The translations under genes were made by a program, and so were the position numbers. Below the pieces are notes generated by a model. It searched no databases, was not told where the DNA came from, and saw only the letters and a list, made by a program, of their open reading frames with translations. A stretch of DNA of 38,221 bases from CAZJGG01 sp964545475 (lineage in GTDB: Bacteria > Bacillota > Clostridia > Lachnospirales > JAISER01): positions 1-38,221 of the forward strand of contig CAZJGG010000026.1 of the NCBI GenBank assembly GCA_964545475.1. Reading direction: 5' to 3'. Below are positions 24,586-32,659 of this stretch, piece after piece. Each line of letters starts with the position of its first letter. Position 1 is the first letter of the stretch.

Positions 24586-25851
24586 TTAATATTTACCCCA
24601 GAATTTTGCTTCTCCGCCGGTAATGTTTATAATAACGGCTGTTTTTTCAGGGTCGTTAAATTCGTTGTAAGTAACATGACCAGTTACACACTCCATGTCA
24701 GTCGCTTTCATAGAATCAACAACAGCTTGCTTATATTCTTCTGAAGCAGCTTCTAAGCCTTGAGCTTCTGCAGCTTCTACAGCCGCAAGTAAAATCATTG
24801 CCGCATCATACGCCTGAGCACCAAACATATTTGGCTCTTCTCCGTATTTATTTTTATAGTCTGCAAGGAACTGTTGAACAGCAGGAGTTGTGTCCTCTGG
24901 AGAATATCCGCTGCAGTAATAAGAGCCTTCAAGTAAAGCTGGGTCAGTAACAACACTCATAACAGCGTCCCAACCGTCTACACCGAGCATTGTTGCTTTA
25001 ACGCCTGCGCTTTGAGCTTGCTGTGCAATTAACGCAACTGTTTCATAATAATATGGTATAAAAAGAACATCAGGGTTTTTAGATGCAATGTTTGTAAGCT
25101 GGCTTTGGAAATCCACAGCGCCTTCCGCATAACCTTCTGTCGCAACTATTTCCAAACCAAGTTCAGCCGCTTTTATTTCAAAAGCTTCTTTAACGCCTAT
25201 AGAGTAGTCTGAACCTGTATTAAAAAGAACAGCCGCTGTTTTAGCGCTAAGCTTTTCAGACGCAAATGATGCCATTTTTTCGCCCTGGAATGGATCAATA
25301 AAGCATGAGCGGAAAACGTTACTGTAAAGAGTATCTGTTTCCTTATCGTAAGTAACGGATGCTGCTGTTGCAGAAGCTGTAATCATAGGTATGTTATCCG
25401 CATAAGCTTCCGGAACAACAGCAAGTGTAGGAGCAGTTGTAACGTCGCCGATAATTGCAGTAACGCCTTTGTCAAGTAAAGAATTGTAACCTGTAACAGC
25501 TTTTTCAGGTTCGCCTTCTTCATCATATTCTACAATTTCAATTTGCTTACCGTTTATGCCGCCCGCAGCATTTACTTGTTCAATGTAAAGACGAGCTCCA
25601 TTACGCACGCTAGTACCATATTGTGCAACGCCGCCTGTTAAAGGCGCTAAAATACCAATTTTAATAGGCGCTCCGCTTGCTTCTGGAGCTTCGGCATTGT
25701 CTTCAGCTTCATTTCCGCTTGCTTCAGCACCCTGTTCATTCTCGGTTACAACCGGGCTTGAACTTTCAGGCGCTTTAGCGGAGCAAGCTGAAAACACTGA
25801 GAGACTCATTACAATTGCCACTATTAATGTGGGTAATCTCAATTTTTTCAT
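24586..25851 (-). CDS. livJ: Branched-chain amino-acid ABC substrate-binding lipoprotein LivJ
   Basis: This 421-residue lipoprotein has a signal peptide ending in the lipobox VFSAC and an acidic, Ser/Glu-rich linker (ENEQGAEASGNEAEDNAEAP). The Peripla_BP_6 domain begins IKIGILAPLTGGVAQYGTSV and contains AAGGINGKQIEIVEYDEEGE, VTAIIGDVTTAPTLAVVP, ITASATAASV and NMFGAQAYDAAMILLAAVE. These are standard for leucine/isoleucine/valine-binding proteins, though members also bind other small amides and amino acids. GGAGGTTTTAGA precedes the ATG. It is the first gene of livJHMGF and has a consensus promoter upstream. Confidence 0.95.
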   Translation of the reverse strand: MKKLRLPTLIVAIVMSLSVFSACSAKAPESSSPVVTENEQGAEASGNEAEDNAEAPEASGAPIKIGILAPLTGGVAQYGTSVRNGARLYIEQVNAAGGINGKQIEIVEYDEEGEPEKAVTGYNSLLDKGVTAIIGDVTTAPTLAVVPEAYADNIPMITASATAASVTYDKETDTLYSNVFRSCFIDPFQGEKMASFASEKLSAKTAAVLFNTGSDYSIGVKEAFEIKAAELGLEIVATEGYAEGAVDFQSQLTNIASKNPDVLFIPYYYETVALIAQQAQSAGVKATMLGVDGWDAVMSVVTDPALLEGSYYCSGYSPEDTTPAVQQFLADYKNKYGEEPNMFGAQAYDAAMILLAAVEAAEAQGLEAASEEYKQAVVDSMKATDMECVTGHVTYNEFNDPEKTAVIINITGGEAKFWGKY

Positions 25852-25919
25852 TCTAAAACCTCCGTTTATGTATGATGTATAGTTATCCGTCGTATATTCG
25901 CAGACGGTATAACAAAAAT

Positions 25920-25955
25920 AACGGTGAATAACTCTATATCAGAGATTGCACCGTT
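25920..25955 (-). promoter_or_regulatory. Leader hairpin in the livJ 5' UTR
   Basis: On the minus strand AACGGTG pairs with CACCGTT, with CTCT/AGAG pairing inside, followed by ATTTTTGTT. It lies right after the predicted transcription start and looks like a weak terminator or attenuator. No T-box or known riboswitch consensus was seen. Confidence 0.5.
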
Positions 25956-25966
25956 GCTTGTCACAT

Positions 25967-25995
25967 ATTATAACTTATACAATTGTACATGTCAA
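25967..25995 (-). promoter_or_regulatory. Consensus sigma-A promoter of the liv operon
   Basis: On the minus strand TTGACA (25995-25990) and TATAAT (25972-25967) are 17 bases apart, both perfect consensus. The spacer contains the palindrome TACAATTGTA, a possible operator. A promoter this strong normally needs repression, so a regulator is expected. Confidence 0.85.
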
Positions 25996-26070
25996 GAAAG
26001 TTTTTGTACTTTTTGTAGAATATTCTGCACTTTCTTAACATCTTTTAATCATCTTAACTATATTAATGTG

Positions 26071-26111
26071 AGTTCGACGAAAATTATAAAAAACATAATT
26101 TTCATCGAACT
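26071..26111. repeat. 17-bp inverted repeat, unexplained
   Basis: AGTTCGACGAAAATTAT and its complement (one mismatch) flank a 7-base A-rich loop. The first part, GAGTTCGAC, recurs in the structured region at 28480. No gene ends here, so it is not an evident terminator. Confidence 0.6.
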
Positions 26112-26202
26112 TTGATTATATTCGCACATTTTTTAGAAAAATCCGCTGTGCATTTTGCACAAACAATCCGCCGTCTACTAGCGTTAAACAAGGATACCTT
26201 GT

Positions 26203-26252
26203 GGGCGTGTTGAATATTGATTAAAAAATATCAAAACGATGTAAACACGCCC
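26203..26252. repeat. Palindromic repeat, copy 3 (short 50-bp form)
   Basis: The ends GGGCGTGTT and AACACGCCC are inverted repeats. Its complement matches 8069-8118 at about 47 of 50 positions. Compared with the longer form inferred from copies 1 and 2, the centre is missing, so it looks like a solo or internally deleted copy. Confidence 0.8.
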
Positions 26253-26479
26253 TTGTGCAAAAATGACAGTGAATTTTGTTGCTGGGAATTCGTTCAGGGA
26301 CTAACTAGTGGTTACTTAATAAAATTTCTTAGAATCCAAATACTCGTGCACATATTGTAGCGCTTCAACAAATCGTCGAGTTGAAAGTGGATAAAAACCC
26401 CTGGACAAATGAAAGTCTACAGATTTTTATTTACGTGGCATACACCGATAACACAACACAAACTAAAGCTTTTATTCTT

Positions 26480-26635
26480 AGAACCTGTTTAAAGTCTCAT
26501 GCAAGGAAGCGGCGAACGTTTATACTTAAAGAAGTATGGGCGTTTGTCCCTTCCTTGTAATAAGATACCGCTTTAGCGGTTGCCTCAAAAAATTTGCTGG
26601 AAAATCCACTAAAAACGAGACTCTGAACAGGCTCT
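26480..26635. mobile_element. MITE-like element with 19-bp terminal inverted repeats
   Basis: The left end AGAACCTGTTTAAAGTCTC and the complement of the right end AGAGCCTGTTCAGAGTCTC match at 16 of 19 positions and enclose 156 bp. Both ends abut TA (TTA left, TAA right), as for a short target duplication. It has no ORF. The centre has an imperfect hairpin with AACGTTTATACTT and AAGTATGGGCGTTT arms, recalling the hairpins at 1631 and 2503. A non-autonomous transposon derivative is likely; the parent transposase is not in the window. Confidence 0.7.
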
Positions 26636-26761
26636 AAAAATACAGTCGAAATAAACGGAAGGATTAATCGAAAGTATATGGATTCTCTGTCTTTTTTAGA
26701 GGTGCTGGACTATATAGAGATCATCAATATATTCTTCTCGTTTAGTTATATAAGCTTGTTT

Positions 26762-28183
26762 TTATAGTATATTTATTGCATCGGAAATATCTTTTTTAAT
26801 AGATTCCTTACCGTACTTATCAACTGCATTTTTGTTTCTATCACCATGAGTTAAACAGCCTGCTCCGCCAATACAACCTCCAACACAAGCCATACCTTCT
26901 ATAAAGTTGGCGTCAAGCAAGTTTTTAGAAGCCAGAAGCAACGCCTTCTTGCACTCCTCAATGCCATCGCAGGAAATTGGCTTATATTCAAAATCAGTAA
27001 TGCCGTGTTCCTTTAACCCCTCTGCTACGGCATCTGCAAGACCTCCGCTTCTGGCAAAAATTCTGCCAAAATATGAGGCGTTGTCTAAAACAGTTTCTTC
27101 AAGGGTTGTTATGTCTATTCCCTTGCCATCAAATAACGCTTGGAGCTCCTCAAAAGTTATTGCAGAATCTATATAAGGGCTAACAGTTTCAAGCTGAATT
27201 TCCATCTTTTTAGAGGTGCAAGGGCCTATAAATATGATTTTTGAATTAGGGTCTGTTTTCTTAATATGCCTTGCTATTGTTGCCATGGGTGATATATTGT
27301 GGGACAAATGTTTCTCCATATCCGGAAATTGCTTTTTAACATAATCCACAAATGATGAACAGCAAGAGCTTAATAAGAATCCTTTTTCCGCTAATTCCTT
27401 TGCCTCGTCATATGCCACCATATCCGCTCCAAGGGCAGCCTCAACAACTTGATAAAACCCAAGCCCCTTAATTCCGCTTATTACCTGGCCAAGCTTTGCG
27501 TATTTGAACTGGCTTGCAACGGATGGAGCAACAATAGCATATACATTGTAATTTTTGTTGCTATCACTGTTTTTTATTATATCTATTACGTCCAGTATAA
27601 AAGATTTATCCATAATAGCACCAAAAGGGCATTGATAAACACAAGCTCCGCAGGCAATACATTTATCATTATCAATTTGAGCGGTCTTTTCTTCATTCAT
27701 AGAAATGGCTTTTACTTTACAAGAATTTTCACAGGGGCGTATGTTGTGTAAAATAGCAGAATATGGGCAAACTTTTGCGCATAAACCACATTCCACACAT
27801 TTACTTTGGTCAATATACGCCTTTTGGTGCAAGTCGAAGGTAATAGCACCTTTCTTGCAAACATCTTCGCACCTATGAGCAATACAACCCCTGCAAGCAT
27901 CAGATACTTCATAACCGGAAACAGGACATTCATCACATGCAATATCAATAACTTCAATTACATTTGGGTTTTTTATATTGCCGCCCATAGCTATTTTTAT
28001 ACGCTCGTTAAGTATTGCACGTTCTTTGTAAATGCAGCAGCGCATAGTGGCTTTGGGGCCGGGGGATATATTTTTTGGAATACTAACCAATTTTCTAAGA
28101 AGCTCATCATTAAATGCGTGTTCCGCAATTTCTTTAAGCACTTGGTATTTAAGTTTTTGAACTTTTGTGTCAAATTTACGCAT
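26762..28183 (-). CDS. [FeFe]-hydrogenase-type iron-sulfur protein (monomeric, group B-like)
   Basis: This 473-residue protein has several ferredoxin-type cluster sites in its first 200 residues (CRGCIAHRCEDVC, CVECGLCAKVCPYSAI, CIACGACVYQCPFGAI) and an H-cluster domain. All H-cluster Cys are kept: L1 as LLSSCCSSFV near residue 271, L2 as IGPCTSKKME near 318, L3 as EGMACVGGCIGGAG near 430. Compared with classical enzymes (TSCCPxW, MPCxxK), L1 lacks the Pro and Trp and L2 has Gly for Met. This pattern fits the less-studied group B branch. It may evolve or oxidise H2, or act in sensing. HydEFG maturases are not in the window. AAAGGAG precedes the ATG. A terminator-like hairpin lies in the upstream region. 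Confidence 0.88.
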   Translation of the reverse strand: MRKFDTKVQKLKYQVLKEIAEHAFNDELLRKLVSIPKNISPGPKATMRCCIYKERAILNERIKIAMGGNIKNPNVIEVIDIACDECPVSGYEVSDACRGCIAHRCEDVCKKGAITFDLHQKAYIDQSKCVECGLCAKVCPYSAILHNIRPCENSCKVKAISMNEEKTAQIDNDKCIACGACVYQCPFGAIMDKSFILDVIDIIKNSDSNKNYNVYAIVAPSVASQFKYAKLGQVISGIKGLGFYQVVEAALGADMVAYDEAKELAEKGFLLSSCCSSFVDYVKKQFPDMEKHLSHNISPMATIARHIKKTDPNSKIIFIGPCTSKKMEIQLETVSPYIDSAITFEELQALFDGKGIDITTLEETVLDNASYFGRIFARSGGLADAVAEGLKEHGITDFEYKPISCDGIEECKKALLLASKNLLDANFIEGMACVGGCIGGAGCLTHGDRNKNAVDKYGKESIKKDISDAINIL

Positions 28184-28265
28184 AAAAAATACTCCTTTAA
28201 AAAACTATTATTTTTTTAAAAGCGCTGAGTAATTTTAAAATGCGCTGTTGAAAACAGCACAAATT

Positions 28266-28306
28266 AAAAAGGCGGTCGCCGTACTATGGAGAATACGGTA
28301 ATCGCC
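28266..28306 (-). terminator. Terminator-like hairpin upstream of the hydrogenase gene
   Basis: On the minus strand GGCGATTACCGTA pairs with TACGGCGACCGCC (10 of 13) and TTTTT follows. A second small hairpin (GCTGTT/AACAGC, 28244-28258) lies between it and the gene. Either it is a leader attenuator for the hydrogenase gene, or it is the old terminator of cotJC, now separated from that gene by the first recombinase element. Confidence 0.7.
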
Positions 28307-28677
28307 TCAACAGCTTATTATTATTCTAACATATTTTTAAACAAAAATAAATGTAAATTTTTGAGCCCTTGAAAACCAATTAAAATCCAGCATACTGGTA
28401 ATTTGGGTATGCATTACATAGGGGTAACTCGGGCGCACACTCAGGGCAATGTCATTTCTTTAGCGAGTAATTTAACATGAGTTCGACTAAGTCGAAAAGC
28501 CGCTTTTGGATTAAGAAAATGACATTGCGTTGAATGTCTGCACAATCATTAGCACATTATCCAAGAGATGAGAAGGTAGTTTTTCAAACCACCAAGCAAA
28601 TAGCAGTCTTCCGTCCGGTCGCAAATGGCATAGGACAAACTTCGACAGCATACACATTAAACAGAGGTGTTGCGAAT
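28307..28677. other. Gene-free region, probable left end of the first recombinase element
   Basis: These 370 bases carry a TAGAAT-type minus-strand -10 near 28325, a structured 83-bp inverted repeat (28446-28528) and the start of a longer open frame (from 28534) whose first 48 codons lack a ribosome-binding site. The left boundary of the element should lie within it but cannot be placed exactly. Confidence 0.5.
28446..28528. repeat. Structured 83-bp inverted-repeat region
   Basis: The outer arms GCAATGTCATTTCTT and AAGAAAATGACATTGC are complementary with one extra base. Inside are two more small palindromes, TTCGAC-TAA-GTCGAA and AAAAGC-C-GCTTTT. Nested stems of this sort suit a recombination site, a replication-type origin or a small IS-end-like structure. 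It lies upstream of the serine recombinase and its small partner gene. Confidence 0.65.
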
Positions 28678-28857
28678 GTGGGAGTCGAAGAAGTTAGGCA
28701 AACAGACAGTAAGCGTGTAAAGGTAATACATACCCTGCCAGTTATGACGGATGCAGAGCGTGATTTAGCGAAAAAGCGGATTGGTAATGACCTTTACGAG
28801 ATTCTAATGCGTATACAAGCCGAGTTACAACTTGACAGTGAAATTTTCAAAAAATAG
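28678..28857 (+). CDS. Small protein upstream of serine recombinase
   Basis: This protein of about 59 residues starts at GTG (28678), with AGAGG about 10 bases upstream; the frame is open back to 28534, but no site supports that start. The C-terminal part is helical and charged: VIHTLPVMTDAERDLAKKRI, then NDLYEILMRIQAEL. It sits 85 bases before the serine recombinase. I recall similar small proteins next to recombinase genes in Firmicute elements, and a role as accessory or directionality factor is a guess. Confidence 0.6.
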   Translation: MGVEEVRQTDSKRVKVIHTLPVMTDAERDLAKKRIGNDLYEILMRIQAELQLDSEIFKK

Positions 28858-28878
28858 CAATGACTATGGGTGCTTGAT

Positions 28879-28921
28879 ATGGTATAATACCATTAGGTGC
28901 TCAATTTTTTTATGGTATTAT
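28879..28921 (+). promoter_or_regulatory. Palindromic operator over the recombinase -10
   Basis: ATGGTATAATACCAT is a perfect 15-bp palindrome that contains a TATAAT -10 box. A half-copy ATGGTATTATA lies at 28912. A repressor bound here would block the promoter, so the recombinase is probably tightly repressed. No good -35 was found. Confidence 0.6.
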
Positions 28922-28942
28922 AGTTGCTGGAGGTTTTTAAAG

Positions 28943-30463
28943 GTGAATGCAATATACGCTAGACAATCGGTTGATAAGGTCGACAGTATCTCTATTGAAA
29001 CTCAGATTGAGGACTGTCTTTATGAGGTTAAGAAGGAAGAATACAGGATTTACAAGGACAAGGGGTTCTCGGGAAAAAACACAGACCGCCCTGAGTTTCA
29101 GCTTATGTTGGAACATATAAAACAAGGAATTATTAAAAAAGTTGTAGTGTACAAGCTCGACAGAATAAGCCGTTCCGTACTTGACTTTTCGAGGATGATG
29201 GCTACCTTCAAGGATTACAACGTTGAGTTTGTAAGTGTAAATGAAAAATTTGATACGACCACACCTATGGGACGAGCCATGCTCAATATTGCTATTGTCT
29301 TTGCGGAGCTTGAAAGAGAAACGATACAGCAGCGTGTACTTGACGCATATATTTCCCGCAGCCGTGCAGGTTTTTATATGGGTGGTCGAATTCCATACGG
29401 CTTCAAGCGCAAGCCGGTAGTCATCAATGGAGTTAACACATCAATGTACGTAGCTGTGGAGGATGAGATAGAGCAGATACAGGCGATTTTTGACGTGTAC
29501 TCAAAGCCGGCGACTTCACTCAGTGATGTGATAAAGTATCTGCGTGAACATAAGATTGTTAAGAAGCGCAATATGGAATGGAGTACGCCACGGCTATCCG
29601 AGACAATGCGTAACCCTATTTACGTGAAAGCCGACATGGACGTGTATAATTTTTATTTGTCACGTGGTACGGAGGTTGTGACCCCTCCTGAGAGCTTTAT
29701 CGGTGAAAATGGTTGTTATTTATACACGAAAGACGTAAAGATAATGGGTAAGAAAAAGGATATGATGCAGTATGATAACATTGTTCTTGTTATTGCACCC
29801 CATAAGGGCGTCATAGATTCCGATACGTGGATAAAGTGCACACTGAAAATGGAAGCGAATAAGCAACTGCCAAACGCACGCAAATCTTACAAAACATGGT
29901 TATCAGGTAAGCTAAAGTGCGGCAAGTGCGGATACGCAATGCGTTATAATAAGTGGGTCGGTAAAACAGTGAAAAACGAGTATTATATTTGCTCTGAAGT
30001 TAGCAGTAAGCGTTTGTGTGAAGGCGTTGGGGCTGTGCGTAAGGAGTTTATAGAAGCTGAGATACTGCGTCAAATCATAGAGAAGGTTAAAGAAATAAAG
30101 GTTGAGCAGAGCCGGCCGACGACCTATAGTGCTGAGATTAACAAGATAAAAGCTGCCATTGCTGCTAAGGAGCAAGAGATTGAGGACCTGCTCACAAAGT
30201 TCGAGGGTGGAAGTGAAGCTATCATGCGCCGTCTTAACGCCCGGGTTGATGGTATTGAGGGCGAGATACAAGAACTGAAGAAGGAGCTGCTCTCCGTTGA
30301 AACCAATATAACAGGTGTGCGATTGATAGACACGGACACCATAGACAAGATTTTTTCCATGTGGGACAAAGTTTCTATGGAAAACAGGCAAGCCGTAGCG
30401 GATACCCTTATTTCTAGAGTTTCAGTTACAAAGGAAAGTATTGAGATAGTGTGGAAAGTATAG
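28943..30463 (+). CDS. Large serine recombinase, first copy
   Basis: This serine recombinase has about 506 residues. The N-terminal resolvase domain starts AIYARQSVDKVDSISIETQI with the nucleophile Ser in YARQS, and contains KVVVYKLDRISRSVLDFSRM and AELERETIQQRV. A recombinase domain follows (GGRIPYGFKRKP, then LREHKIV). Next come a Cys4 zinc ribbon (LKCGKCGYAMRYNKW, then YYICSEV...CEG) and a C-terminal coiled coil (IKAAIAAKEQEIEDLLTKF). It cuts and rejoins att sites to move its element. The GTG start at 28943 has GGAGG 9 bases upstream. It ends 15 bases before the cotJC fragment, facing it, as expected when an integrase gene abuts its attachment site. Confidence 0.92.
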   Translation: MNAIYARQSVDKVDSISIETQIEDCLYEVKKEEYRIYKDKGFSGKNTDRPEFQLMLEHIKQGIIKKVVVYKLDRISRSVLDFSRMMATFKDYNVEFVSVNEKFDTTTPMGRAMLNIAIVFAELERETIQQRVLDAYISRSRAGFYMGGRIPYGFKRKPVVINGVNTSMYVAVEDEIEQIQAIFDVYSKPATSLSDVIKYLREHKIVKKRNMEWSTPRLSETMRNPIYVKADMDVYNFYLSRGTEVVTPPESFIGENGCYLYTKDVKIMGKKKDMMQYDNIVLVIAPHKGVIDSDTWIKCTLKMEANKQLPNARKSYKTWLSGKLKCGKCGYAMRYNKWVGKTVKNEYYICSEVSSKRLCEGVGAVRKEFIEAEILRQIIEKVKEIKVEQSRPTTYSAEINKIKAAIAAKEQEIEDLLTKFEGGSEAIMRRLNARVDGIEGEIQELKKELLSVETNITGVRLIDTDTIDKIFSMWDKVSMENRQAVADTLISRVSVTKESIEIVWKV

Positions 30464-30477
30464 CTTACTACCCACTT

Positions 30478-30870
30478 TCAACTGATACCAAATGCTTCAC
30501 CGAATCTTTGGAAATGCACAACTTCTCTTTCTCTCAAAAAACGTAGTGGGTCAATAACATCAGGGTCGTCGCACAGGCGCAAAATATTTTCATAAGTTGC
30601 TCTAGCCTTTTGCTCTGCCGCAAGGTTTTCTGTTAAATCTGCAATAGGATCGCCTTTAACAGCCATTGATGCTGCCGAATAGGGTGTTCCGTTAGCAGCA
30701 CACGGGTATACACCTGAATCGTGGTTCACATAATAAGCATCATATCCTCCGTCAATAATCTGCTTCGTTGTCAGCCCTCGTGTTAGCTGCTGGACAATTG
30801 AACCTACTATTTCAAGGTGCGCAAGTTCTTCTGTTCCCAGATCGGGTACTAAAATGTCGCACATCGTCCG
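30478..30870 (-). pseudogene. cotJC: cotJC fragment (spore coat Mn-catalase-like), truncated at both ends
   Basis: This is the central part of a CotJC/manganese-catalase-like spore coat protein, with clear landmarks: LGTEELAHLEIVGSIVQQLT, GGYDAYYVNHDSGVYP, YSAASMAVKGDPIADL, NLAAEQKARATYENI and REREVVHFQRFGEAFGI. Family members run to about 190-200 residues and begin with a segment like MWIYEKxLxYP, which is absent from the window; the usual last 20 or so residues after FGEA are also missing. The upstream end runs into recombinase 2 and the downstream end abuts recombinase 1. The frame stays open, so decay is recent or the fragment is kept for rejoining. The open frame continues to 30906 in non-homologous sequence; the junction is near 30865. 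Confidence 0.88.
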
Positions 30871-32533
30871 TGGTGTTTTGGTCGTCCGATTCCGTAGCCA
30901 TATCAATGGTATCCGCTATGTCTGGTGCTTTAATTGCCTGTGCTACCGTATAACTCCACTTGTGCGGTAGCAGGTTTAAGTAAACATCTATATGGTTTTT
31001 ATCATGCACAACCATTCGGTCTAATAGATTCCTATAAAATTCTTCCTCAAAGGTCATGCCCTCCACAATCTCATTAACTGCGGTGGTTATATCCAGTATC
31101 AACTCATTTTGCCGCTTGATAATGGTATCTTGTTTTTCGATGCTGTTTATAAGCTCGTTTAATTCGTCAATTTCAACATCACATTTTGCCCGTGCAGCAA
31201 TAAACTCGTCACGGTTTATATCATTACCCATATAAAGCTCCAGCAGACGGGTTTTTTTTTCTTCAACCGCTGTGATTCGTTGACGCAAGGCATCAGTGTC
31301 AGTGCTTGCCATATCAGAAGATACAATAGCCTTAATGACGTTAATCATATTATTCACAATTGATTTCTTTTCCATTTCAAGGCTGCTGGTGACAAGATAC
31401 ATAATGTACAGCGCGTCCTCGTTCCGTATACTTTCGGAGGAACAACCCACTTGATTACCAGCATTATCAATGTGTGGCTTGCCATGCTGTGAGCCTTCCA
31501 AACAGCGCCAAGCCTTATATACGCTACCGTCTTTGCGGGTTGTATATCTCGCACCGAAAGTTTCGCCACATACTCCGCATTTTATTTTTCCTGAAAAGCA
31601 ATAGCGGTTGCTGTGCTTAGATTTTCCTTCTGGGGAAAGTGCGCGCTCGTCTAATATCCGATTGGCGGCGTTAAATAATTCTCGGCTGATTATTGGCTCA
31701 TGATGGTCTTTTAGAATCACAAATTCTTCCTCGCCGCGGTTATATTTCTTATCATGGGATAAATAATCGGGTGTAAATGTCTTTTTTTGAACGAGGTCAC
31801 CACAATATTTTTCATTTCGCAAAATTTTATATATAACGGTGTTTTTCCATATAGCATTGCCTGTAATTGTTTTGTAGCCCGCTTCTCGTAATTCGCGGGC
31901 AATGGCATGAGCGCCTTTTTCCTCACGGACAAACTTTTCAAAAATGAGCCGTACTATTTTTGCGCCGTCCTCGTTAATAAACATCTGTCCGCCCCGAACG
32001 TCATAGCCCAACATATGTCTGCCAAATACAATTCCTTGCTCCATACGCCTTTTCTGTCCCCATTTTACGCGGTCTGAAGTTTTTCGGCTTTCTTCTTGCG
32101 CTATGGAGGACATAATCGTTAAGCGGAGTTCTGCGTCGGCATCAAGAGTGTTGATGTTGTCGTTCAAAAATATAACGCCGATGTTACGTTTTTTCAAGTC
32201 GCGGGTGTAGTATATGCTATCAAGAGTATTCCGCGCGAAACGGGAAATCTCTTTCGTAATTATCAAATCAAAATCCCCATGCTTGGCGCAGGAAATCATA
32301 CGATTAAATGCTTTTCGTTTCTTCGTACTTGTGCCAGAAATGCCTTCGTCGGCGAATATCTCATATAATTCCCAATCGGGATTGCGTTCGATATACTCTT
32401 TGAAATAACGCTGCTGGCTCTCAAATGAGTTGGCTTGGTCGTCTTTATCTGTGGATACACGGCAATAGGCCGCGACACGCTTTTTTGTTTCGACAAGCAG
32501 CCTTTCTTGATTCATTCTTTCATATTTATACAT
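30812..32533 (-). CDS. Large serine recombinase, second copy (TndX-like role)
   Basis: This serine recombinase has about 573 residues. The resolvase domain starts VAAYCRVSTDKDDQANSFES with the nucleophile Ser in YCRVS, followed by ITKEISRFARNTLDSIYYTR and IMSSIAQEESRKTSDRVKW. The recombinase domain has FGRHMLGYDVRGG and ARELREAGYKTITG. A zinc ribbon follows (GKIKCGVCGETFGARY), then a coiled coil. The start ATG at 32533 follows GGAAAGGAGAA. The last 16 or so codons and the stop codon lie in cotJC DNA in a different frame, so the C-terminus depends on the insertion site. It is on the same strand as the Tn916-like module and is presumed to be that element's integrase, as TndX is in Tn5397. Confidence 0.92.
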   Translation of the reverse strand: MYKYERMNQERLLVETKKRVAAYCRVSTDKDDQANSFESQQRYFKEYIERNPDWELYEIFADEGISGTSTKKRKAFNRMISCAKHGDFDLIITKEISRFARNTLDSIYYTRDLKKRNIGVIFLNDNINTLDADAELRLTIMSSIAQEESRKTSDRVKWGQKRRMEQGIVFGRHMLGYDVRGGQMFINEDGAKIVRLIFEKFVREEKGAHAIARELREAGYKTITGNAIWKNTVIYKILRNEKYCGDLVQKKTFTPDYLSHDKKYNRGEEEFVILKDHHEPIISRELFNAANRILDERALSPEGKSKHSNRYCFSGKIKCGVCGETFGARYTTRKDGSVYKAWRCLEGSQHGKPHIDNAGNQVGCSSESIRNEDALYIMYLVTSSLEMEKKSIVNNMINVIKAIVSSDMASTDTDALRQRITAVEEKKTRLLELYMGNDINRDEFIAARAKCDVEIDELNELINSIEKQDTIIKRQNELILDITTAVNEIVEGMTFEEEFYRNLLDRMVVHDKNHIDVYLNLLPHKWSYTVAQAIKAPDIADTIDMATESDDQNTTDDVRHFSTRSGNRRTCAP

Positions 32534-32659
32534 CAGGGGTTCTCCTTTCCCAGTAAGCTGAATTACTGTAATTATTATAAAAAGCAGGAGAGAATACGTC
32601 CAATGTGCGAATTTCTCCATATGTAAATAGCCAAGCTGTTTGCTTGGCCATCGTAAGGC

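Larger units (their letters stand above)
26112..26761. other. Gene-free spacer made largely of repeats
   Basis: This 650-base spacer between livJ and the hydrogenase-type gene has no convincing ORF. It holds the 50-bp palindromic repeat (26203-26252) and a MITE-like element (26480-26635). I saw nothing recognisable in the remaining parts, including 26253-26479. Confidence 0.7.

Noticed and set aside
25852..25960. T-box or known riboswitch in the livJ leader
   Set aside because: The leader is only about 110 bases, with no T-box consensus or recognised aptamer core, just a simple hairpin.
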